A stretch of 11,565 nt of DNA from Bacillota bacterium (GTDB lineage Bacteria; Bacillota_I; Bacilli_A; Acholeplasmatales; Acholeplasmataceae): the NCBI GenBank assembly GCA_006226985.1, contig SBGC01000036.1, positions 1 through 11,565 of the forward strand. Reading direction: 5' to 3'. Under the pieces are notes generated by a model. The model had not been told where the DNA came from and ran no database searches. It saw nothing but the letters and a program-made list of their open reading frames with translations. Positions 7,275 to 11,565 of this stretch are shown one piece after another; within the stretch, counting starts at the first letter, position 1; each line of letters begins with the position of its first letter. Position numbers and translations under genes: made by a program.

Positions 7275-8179
7275 TTTTTAATCATCCTTGGGTGTGCTGT
7301 TTTGTATTTTTCTTTGAGTGTCTCAGATGAGACATGTGTATAAATTTGTGTTGATTTTAAGTGAGTATGTCCGAGTAGTTCTTGGACAACTCTTAAATCT
7401 GCACCATGATTAAGAAGCGTTGTAGCAAACGCATGTCTAAGCATATGGGGGTGAATCTTATACGTTTCACCACTATCTGTGATGATTTTTTTTAAAATAA
7501 TTTGTAAACCTCTTACCGTTAAAGGAGTACCTTTATAATTAATAAAAACATGTGGTTCAAACGTATCTGGTCCTTTTGAAAGTAATAATGGTCTAATATA
7601 TGTTAGATAGTGTTTAATATCTTCAACAAGTCTTTGATGAAGTGGTATATAGCGATCCTTACTTCCTTTACCATGGACTAAAATTTGTTCTCTTTCAAGT
7701 TGTATATCTTTAATCGACATATCTGTTAGTTCACTTGCTCGAAGACCACAACTAAAAAGTAGATCAAGTAAAAGATAATTTCTAAAACCTAAAGGTTTAT
7801 AGCGATCAATCGATTTAAATAAGAGTTCAATTTCATCATCTTGAATAAGCTTAGGCAGTTTTTTTGGAATTTTAGGAATATCTAAGTTCGTAAAAATATT
7901 GATATCTATCTCTTTTTCTTTGATCAAATAGTCATAAAAAGTACGTAGCGAAGAAATATGTCTAGCAATCGTTTTTCTTGCGTAGTTTTTTTCATCTAAA
8001 TAAGATAGATAGTGTCTTCCTAGTCTTTCCCTAGTCACATCTAATAAATCAGCAGCGAGTTCTTCTCTTTTAATGAATGCTTCAAAATCTTTGATATCTC
8101 TAAGATAATTTGAAACAGTATGTTCTGAGTAGTTTTTTTCATAGAGAAGATAATTTGAAAATTGTTCAAATATATCCAA
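7271..8179 (-). CDS. xerC: Tyrosine recombinase of the XerC/CodV type
   Basis: Site-specific recombinase expected to resolve chromosome dimers at a dif site, normally with a XerD partner. The 302 residues comprise an N-terminal SAM-like core-binding domain (about 1-87) and a C-terminal catalytic domain with all active residues: Arg147 in CGLRASEL, Lys171 in HGKGSK, His245 and Arg248 in HPHMLRH, His271 in LGHTHL and the nucleophile Tyr280 in IYTH. The start is TTG at 8179, directly after the trmFO stop; no closer in-frame ATG exists and a strong SD precedes it. Placement after trmFO matches the conserved trmFO-codV pair of Firmicutes and argues for a housekeeping XerC rather than a phage integrase, though XerD versus XerC is not certain from sequence. 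No dif-like site was seen here. Confidence 0.92.
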   Translation of the reverse strand: MDIFEQFSNYLLYEKNYSEHTVSNYLRDIKDFEAFIKREELAADLLDVTRERLGRHYLSYLDEKNYARKTIARHISSLRTFYDYLIKEKEIDINIFTNLDIPKIPKKLPKLIQDDEIELLFKSIDRYKPLGFRNYLLLDLLFSCGLRASELTDMSIKDIQLEREQILVHGKGSKDRYIPLHQRLVEDIKHYLTYIRPLLLSKGPDTFEPHVFINYKGTPLTVRGLQIILKKIITDSGETYKIHPHMLRHAFATTLLNHGADLRVVQELLGHTHLKSTQIYTHVSSETLKEKYKTAHPRMIKK

Positions 8180-9466
8180 TTACATCTCCTCCTTATATTG
8201 CGATAACGCCTGAAGAGAGCGTTCAACGTAATGTTCTTTCCGTGATTTCTTTTTATGTTTAAACTCAAGTGGAGGAAATAACCCTAGATTTGCGTTCATC
8301 GGAACAAACGATTTATTTGGTGTCGAAATATAAGATGCCATTGCACCTAACATCGTTTCTTTAGGTAATGGTTTGATGGTGTTATTTTTTATGTAATTTG
8401 AAACTTGAATAGCTGCATTTAAACCTGAGGCAGCACTTTCTACATAACCTTCAACTCCACTGATTTGACCTGCAAAAAAGATGTTTGGATATGCAATAAC
8501 TTGATATCCAGCATTGAGTATTTTAGGCGATTCAAGATATGTATTTCGATGCATAACACCATAACGAAGAATGTCTGCTTTCTCAAGACCTGGTATCATA
8601 CGAATGACCTTTTTTTGTTCATCCCAAGTCATATGTGTTTGAAAGCCGACGATGTTATACATGCTTTTTGCAGCATCATCTTGTCGAAGTTGGACAACTG
8701 CATAAGGTCTTTTTTTGCCTTCTTGTTCAAGTCCAACAGGTTTAAGAGGTCCAAAAAGAAGGGTTTCTCTTCCTCTTTCTGCCATCACTTCAACGGGCAT
8801 ACATCCTTCAAATACGTTATTTTCAAAGTCTTTTACATTTACTTTTTTTGATTGAATAACAGCATCATAAAAAGCATTATATTCCTCTTCTGTCATCGGG
8901 CAATTGATATATGCAGCTTCACCTTTATCATAACGACTCTTTAAGTACGCAATATCCATGTTGATGGATTTTGCATCAATAATCGGTGCAATCGCATCAA
9001 AAAAATGAAGTTCTTCTTGATTGAGTAGTTTTTCAATCGACTTCGTTAAATCATCTGAAGCTAAAGGACCTGCACAAATAATCGTTAGTTCATGAGGATC
9101 AATATCCGTGACTTCTTCATTCATAAATTCAATATATGGATGATTTTTAATGTGTTCTTCAATAAATGATGAAAATAGTTTACGATCAACGGCAAGTGAT
9201 GATCCTGCAGGTACTTCTGCATGCTTTGCTGCTTGCATAATGAGTGAATTAAAATGTGTCATTTCATGTTTTAATAAACCGACTGCATTATGGATATCAT
9301 TAGATCTTAATGAATTTGAACAAACGAGTTCAGCAAAATCACCTGTCTGATGGGCAGGTGTCATTTTTTTAGGGCGCATTTCATAAAGTTTTACGTTGAT
9401 TTGTTGATTGGCTAAATAGTATGCAGCTTCGACGCCTGCAAGCCCAGCACCAATAATTTTTACCAT
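8180..9466 (-). CDS. trmFO: Methylenetetrahydrofolate-tRNA-(uracil-54-C5)-methyltransferase
   Basis: Flavoenzyme that makes m5U54 (ribothymidine) in the T-loop of tRNAs, using 5,10-methylene-THF as carbon donor and FADH2/NADPH as reductant. The 428-residue protein opens with the FAD-binding [10 protein letters not shown] (6-15). It has [11 protein letters not shown] with Cys49 (equivalent to the Bacillus redox Cys53), [17 protein letters not shown] with Cys222 (equivalent to Cys226), GLKP-type FAD contacts after it, and the C-terminal [17 protein letters not shown] signature. The frame extends to an ATG at 9508, but the start at 9466 was chosen: MVKIIGAG is the normal N terminus, GGTGAT lies 3 nt upstream, and the -10 box lies between the two candidates. 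It heads the trmFO-xerC-nudix-dut unit and sits directly after folT, a folate transporter gene, which fits its need for methylene-THF. Confidence 0.96.
   Translation of the reverse strand: MVKIIGAGLAGVEAAYYLANQQINVKLYEMRPKKMTPAHQTGDFAELVCSNSLRSNDIHNAVGLLKHEMTHFNSLIMQAAKHAEVPAGSSLAVDRKLFSSFIEEHIKNHPYIEFMNEEVTDIDPHELTIICAGPLASDDLTKSIEKLLNQEELHFFDAIAPIIDAKSINMDIAYLKSRYDKGEAAYINCPMTEEEYNAFYDAVIQSKKVNVKDFENNVFEGCMPVEVMAERGRETLLFGPLKPVGLEQEGKKRPYAVVQLRQDDAAKSMYNIVGFQTHMTWDEQKKVIRMIPGLEKADILRYGVMHRNTYLESPKILNAGYQVIAYPNIFFAGQISGVEGYVESAASGLNAAIQVSNYIKNNTIKPLPKETMLGAMASYISTPNKSFVPMNANLGLFPPLEFKHKKKSRKEHYVERSLQALSQYKEEM
8186..8194 (-). promoter_or_regulatory. Shine-Dalgarno site that decides the xerC TTG start
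   Basis: AAGGAGGAG, 6 nt before TTG, is also the Lys-Glu-Glu codons of the trmFO C terminus. This strong site at proper distance supports the non-ATG start and indicates that ribosomes finishing trmFO reinitiate on xerC. Confidence 0.8.
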
Positions 9467-9469
9467 GCT

Positions 9470-9487
9470 ATCACCATTTCTATTATA
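9470..9487 (-). promoter_or_regulatory. trmFO promoter -10 and ribosome binding site
   Basis: TATAAT at 9482-9487 is followed after exactly 6 nt by GGTGAT (9470-9475) and, 3 nt later, the ATG. Transcription should begin at or beside the ribosome binding site, giving a leader of about 9 nt. The -35 region is poor (TTATGT or TATGTT at 16-17 nt) and abuts the T-tract of the folT terminator. Confidence 0.55.
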
Positions 9488-9508
9488 CCTTAATTCATTC
9501 TTGAACAT

Positions 9509-9533
9509 AAAAAAAACGTAAGTAAACTTACGT
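9509..9533 (-). terminator. Rho-independent terminator after folT
   Basis: A 7-bp stem ACGTAAG/CTTACGT with loop TTTA and a run of seven further T residues, beginning one base after the folT stop codon. It isolates the riboswitch-controlled folT from trmFO. Confidence 0.85.
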
Positions 9534-9534
9534 C

Positions 9535-10071
9535 TTAGTCTTGATGTGGTACTGCTCTTAATGTGAACTTCTCATGGAATGGTGAGAGTTTGTGATACAC
9601 ATCTTTAATCACATAAAAGATAATCACTGAATTCAGTGGAATAAACAAAACACGAATCGCAAGAGTTGCGAATGTTGTTTCCCTACCAAACTCAATAAAC
9701 ATTGCTAATGTGTTCGACAATGAAGCAAACAAATAAGTGAGTGGAATCACATAAGCTAGGCGATAGTTTGAATATCTCTTATACATCAAAAGTCCTGGAA
9801 TGAGTCCCCACATGACAGGGGCTAAAGCAAATGATATTAAATAACCATAACCAGCAATTGTTACACCAATTGCATCACTTGCTAAACTCATTAAGACACC
9901 ATAATGTGGTCCTAATATGATGCTTCCCATGACGATGGGAATGGCATAAAAAGGAACACCAAAGTTTTGAATACCAATCAGTTGTTTGAAAAAAACATCA
10001 ATCACAACTGAGGTTGCAGCTAGTATAGCAGCAAGAGCTAATTTTTGAATCTGAATATGACTCTTTTTCAT
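9535..10071 (-). CDS. folT: ECF transporter S component, folate-specific (FolT)
   Basis: Membrane substrate-binding subunit that captures folate and works with the shared energy-coupling module (EcfA, EcfA', EcfT), which is encoded elsewhere. The 178 residues are mostly hydrophobic with about six membrane segments: about 10-28, 39-55, 57-75, 80-96, 105-125 and 135-157. The first helix has the small-residue pattern [10 protein letters not shown] (11-20), matching the AxxxA surface by which S components dock on EcfT. Segments [17 protein letters not shown] and [12 protein letters not shown] resemble the folate family. The strongest support for substrate is the THF riboswitch directly upstream. 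The start is ATG at 10071 with GAGGAGGT 8 nt upstream. The gene is monocistronic: promoter and riboswitch before it, terminator immediately after. Confidence 0.93.
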   Translation of the reverse strand: MKKSHIQIQKLALAAILAATSVVIDVFFKQLIGIQNFGVPFYAIPIVMGSIILGPHYGVLMSLASDAIGVTIAGYGYLISFALAPVMWGLIPGLLMYKRYSNYRLAYVIPLTYLFASLSNTLAMFIEFGRETTFATLAIRVLFIPLNSVIIFYVIKDVYHKLSPFHEKFTLRAVPHQD

Positions 10072-10072
10072 G

Positions 10073-10101
10073 AAAAAAGACCTCCTCTTTTGAGGTCCAC
10101 T
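10073..10101 (-). promoter_or_regulatory. folT expression platform: hairpin that is terminator and SD sequestrator
   Basis: GACCUC (10097-10092) pairs with GAGGUC (10084-10079), followed by six U residues, so it can terminate. The same 3' arm is the core of the SD, so the hairpin would also block translation. AGUGGAC (10101-10095) overlaps the 5' arm and can instead pair over 7 bp with GUCCGCU (10120-10114) of the aptamer. Ligand binding should occupy GUCCGCU, free the 5' arm and switch folT off. Confidence 0.7.
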
Positions 10102-10110
10102 ATAATAAAT

Positions 10111-10202
10111 TACAGCGGACGCATTAGAAAACCGCCACTTTCGTGTTCGTTCTAATCCGACATCCCATGATTAGACACTTAACGCTTTCTAATTACTCTG
10201 TA
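10111..10202 (-). ncRNA. THF-I riboswitch aptamer (folT class)
   Basis: Read on the minus strand, the conserved THF-I blocks appear in order: GCGUUAAGUGU, GGGAUGUC, ACGAA, GCGGU and UGCGUCCGCU. Helices are consistent: P1 UACAG/CUGUA, P2 UUAGAAA/UUUUCUAA with one wobble, P3 UCUAAUC/GAUUAGA, and a short CAC-GAAA-GUG hairpin. The class senses tetrahydrofolate and typically turns off folate transport or synthesis genes when folate is plentiful. It starts at the predicted transcription start and lies directly before folT. Confidence 0.95.
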
Positions 10203-10207
10203 TCTCA

Positions 10208-10234
10208 ATTATACATGAAAAATAAAAAAGTCAA
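10208..10234 (-). promoter_or_regulatory. folT promoter
   Basis: TTGACT (10229-10234) and TATAAT (10208-10213) with 15-nt spacing, slightly short; TTTGAC gives 16. The predicted start near 10201 coincides with the first base of riboswitch helix P1. The -35 box begins inside the T-tract of the ung terminator. Confidence 0.75.
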
Positions 10235-10260
10235 AAAAAATAAACGACATTTGCCGTTTA
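10233..10260 (-). terminator. Rho-independent terminator of sipW-ung
   Basis: An 8-bp stem TAAACGGC/GTCGTTTA (one G-T pair) with loop AAAT, then eight T residues. The first three bases of the stem are the ung stop codon, so the terminator overlaps the gene end. Confidence 0.85.
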
Positions 10261-10905
10261 TAATGACCAATCAATTTCACCCATCTGATGACTTTTTAAA
10301 AACTGATTTGTTTTTGAAAAAGGTTTAGATCCGAAAAATCCTCTTGTTGCAGATAGTGGAGAAGGATGTGGAGATTTGATGATGTAATGTCTTTTATGAT
10401 TGATATAAGGTTCAAAACTTTGTGCATGTGATCCCCATAGGATAAAGACAACAGGCAGTTCTTTCTCATTGATTTTCTTGATAGCTTCTAAAGTAAATGT
10501 TTCCCAACCAATACCTTTATGTGATAATGCTCTATGAACTTCAACAGTAAGTGATGTATTAAGTAATAAGACACCTTGCTTTGCCCATTTAGAGAGATTA
10601 CCTGTTTTTGGATAAGATATACCTAAATCAGAAACAAGTTCTTTATAGATATTTCTTAAACTAGGGGGATATGCTCCCTCCTCAACTGAAAAAGCTAGAC
10701 CATGAGCTTGGTTATAGTTATGATAGGGATCTTGCCCAACGATGACAACTTTGACTTCATCAAAAGGTGTAAGTCTAAAAGCGGTCATTCTTTTTTCTCT
10801 TGGTGGAAGGATTGTTTTCGTTTTATCTTCTACTTTTAAGAATTCGACAAGATGTTGGAAATATGGTTTTTGTAGTTCTATTTGGATGAACTCATCCCAA
10901 GTCAT
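10258..10905 (-). CDS. ung: Uracil-DNA glycosylase, family 1
   Basis: Excises uracil from DNA arising by cytosine deamination or dUTP incorporation, starting base excision repair. The 215 residues carry the family-1 motifs: water-activating loop GQDPYH (57-62, Asp59), the Pro-rich loop AYPPSLRN, the uracil-binding beta strand LLLNTSLTV (113-121), LWGSHA (156-161), and the Leu intercalation loop HPSPLSA (180-186, His180), ending in the usual FFGSKPFSKTN and IDWSL. The ATG overlaps the sipW stop as ATGA, and GGTGAT (10911-10916) lies 5 nt before it, within the sipW coding end. A terminator sits on the stop codon. It complements dut in the next unit downstream; no functional link to the signal peptidase is apparent beyond co-transcription. 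Confidence 0.97.
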   Translation of the reverse strand: MTWDEFIQIELQKPYFQHLVEFLKVEDKTKTILPPREKRMTAFRLTPFDEVKVVIVGQDPYHNYNQAHGLAFSVEEGAYPPSLRNIYKELVSDLGISYPKTGNLSKWAKQGVLLLNTSLTVEVHRALSHKGIGWETFTLEAIKKINEKELPVVFILWGSHAQSFEPYINHKRHYIIKSPHPSPLSATRGFFGSKPFSKTNQFLKSHQMGEIDWSL

Positions 10906-11495
10906 TTTTCATCACCTTTTGGTTTTTTAGTTATGTATTTAAAGAGAACAACAACAATACCTATGTTAACAGCGATTAAAATTAAAAGCATAGGATTGCT
11001 AACAATTTTATTCGCTTCCATAATGATTGTTCCTAATACGGGAATTCTAAAACTATACTTTCCTATAATGTCTTCTGGATAAATAAATGTAGCTTGATTG
11101 TTCTCATCTCGCCAAAAATCAATATCTTTGATACCATCTTCAGGGTTTTTATCCGTTTCACTATAGGTAATGTAATAAATTTCATCATTTGTCTCCACTC
11201 TTTCATAGATATAGTGGGTAACAATTTGAAGTGATCTTCCACCGGAAACCGTTGGTAGGTAAGCATAAAATGAAACAATATCATCTTTATCAAGATTATC
11301 TGCATCTGTTCGTGTTAGAACAATATAATCACCGGTCATGATGATGGGTTCCATTGAACCCGAGGCAACAGAATATCCTTTGAATCCTAAAACTTTCATC
11401 GTGGTTTGTATGGGAAGCAATTCAGTTAAAATGATAAGCAGTAATAATGCTGAAATGAAATAAAATAAAACATTTTTAATTACTTTTAGTTTCAT
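10902..11495 (-). CDS. Signal peptidase I, SipW/Sec11 (ER-type, Ser-His) family
   Basis: Membrane peptidase that removes signal peptides from exported proteins. The 197 residues begin with a membrane anchor (about 8-28). They contain VASGSMEP with nucleophile Ser47, GDYIVL (55-60), the strand IVTHYIYE where His94 replaces the Lys of bacterial P-type enzymes, a DKNPED segment (115-120) that supplies the third catalytic acid in this family, and IIGKYSFRIPVLG before a second C-terminal membrane helix (about 168-190) and a basic tail. The Ser-His arrangement and two anchors place it with SipW, archaeal and ER peptidases. In Bacillus SipW serves biofilm proteins, but a wall-less relative could use such an enzyme generally; this is inference. 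AGAGGA precedes the ATG by 4 nt. It is coupled to ung. Confidence 0.9.
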   Translation of the reverse strand: MKLKVIKNVLFYFISALLLLIILTELLPIQTTMKVLGFKGYSVASGSMEPIIMTGDYIVLTRTDADNLDKDDIVSFYAYLPTVSGGRSLQIVTHYIYERVETNDEIYYITYSETDKNPEDGIKDIDFWRDENNQATFIYPEDIIGKYSFRIPVLGTIIMEANKIVSNPMLLILIAVNIGIVVVLFKYITKKPKGDEK

Positions 11496-11508
11496 AAGTC
11501 CTCTTTTT

Positions 11509-11540
11509 AAAAATAAACCCTAATTGACTTAAGGTTTATT
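11509..11540 (-). terminator. Hairpin before sipW, probable terminator of the gene beyond the right edge
   Basis: An 11-bp stem AATAAACCTTA/TAGGGTTTATT (one T-G pair) with loop AGTCAAT is followed by TTT and then A residues, so the T-tract is short. Only 13 bases separate its tail from the sipW ATG, and no -10-like box lies between, so sipW is either reached by read-through or transcribed from a promoter overlapping the hairpin. Confidence 0.55.
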
Positions 11541-11565
11541 AATCTCGTTTGCTTTAGTTTCTATG

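Noticed and set aside
7271..8179. Tyrosine recombinase as sign of a phage or integrative element
   Set aside because: It sits in the conserved trmFO-codV/xerC position, is translationally coupled to housekeeping genes, and no attachment-site repeats, tRNA target or phage genes are nearby.
8465..8851. Plus-strand 128-residue frame inside trmFO
   Set aside because: Antisense shadow of conserved trmFO sequence, with no start signal or known motif.
9467..9508. N-terminal extension of TrmFO from an ATG at 9508
   Set aside because: The extra 14 residues are not part of the family's N terminus, the extension spans a TATAAT box, and the internal ATG has a well-placed GGTGAT.
10143..10328. Plus-strand 61-residue frame across the riboswitch
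   Set aside because: It runs through the THF aptamer, the folT promoter, the ung terminator and the ung end; all of these are explained on the minus strand.
11529..11564. Possible C-terminal codons (I-E-T-K-A-N-E-I-N-K-P, then TAA) of a gene entering from the right edge
   Set aside because: Only 11 codons are visible, and another frame ends sooner with H-R-N-stop, so the frame cannot be chosen. The stop inside the hairpin stem resembles the ung terminator but is not enough to annotate a gene.

Overview
This AT-rich window carries one co-oriented block of housekeeping genes, all on the minus strand, from a low-GC Gram-positive lineage. TGA is used as a stop (for example in the ATGA overlaps at 2092, 6747, 7271 and 10902) and Trp is TGG, so the code is standard and Mycoplasma/Spiroplasma is excluded. 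The AT content, tight overlaps, MEP-pathway gene dxr, THF-riboswitch folT and ER-type signal peptidase fit an Acholeplasma-like or Izemoplasma-like organism best. This placement is an inference; another AT-rich Firmicute remains possible. No mobile element, CRISPR array, tRNA or rRNA was seen, and no gene-free stretch exceeds about 190 bases.

In transcription order (right to left) there are four units. (1) sipW-like signal peptidase and ung, overlapping by ATGA, ended by a terminator whose stem includes the ung stop codon. (2) folT, with its own promoter, a THF-I riboswitch, and a hairpin that can act both as terminator and as Shine-Dalgarno (SD) sequestrator, ended by a terminator just after the stop. 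(3) trmFO-xerC-nudix-dut, four genes that abut or overlap, starting from a promoter with an extremely short leader. (4) The classic translation/envelope cluster rpsB-tsf-pyrH-frr | uppS-cdsA-dxr-rseP. Here rpsB has a strong promoter and a structured leader, a hairpin and a second promoter separate rpsB from tsf, a terminator follows frr, and a fresh promoter precedes uppS. Only the first 8 codons of rseP are inside the left edge.

Functionally, rpsB, tsf and frr supply the 30S subunit, EF-Ts recycling of EF-Tu and ribosome recycling. pyrH makes UDP. uppS makes the undecaprenyl carrier from isoprenoids fed by dxr. cdsA makes CDP-diacylglycerol, and rseP and the signal peptidase process membrane and secreted proteins. 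The middle of the window has a folate/uracil theme: folT imports folate, TrmFO uses methylene-THF to methylate tRNA U54, Dut limits dUTP, and Ung removes uracil from DNA.

Most of the window is ordinary. The best second looks are the uS2 protein with a C-terminal Rho_N/SAP-like extension, the folT expression platform, a shared '-10, 6 nt, GGTGAT, start' layout at trmFO and uppS, and the rpsB leader.
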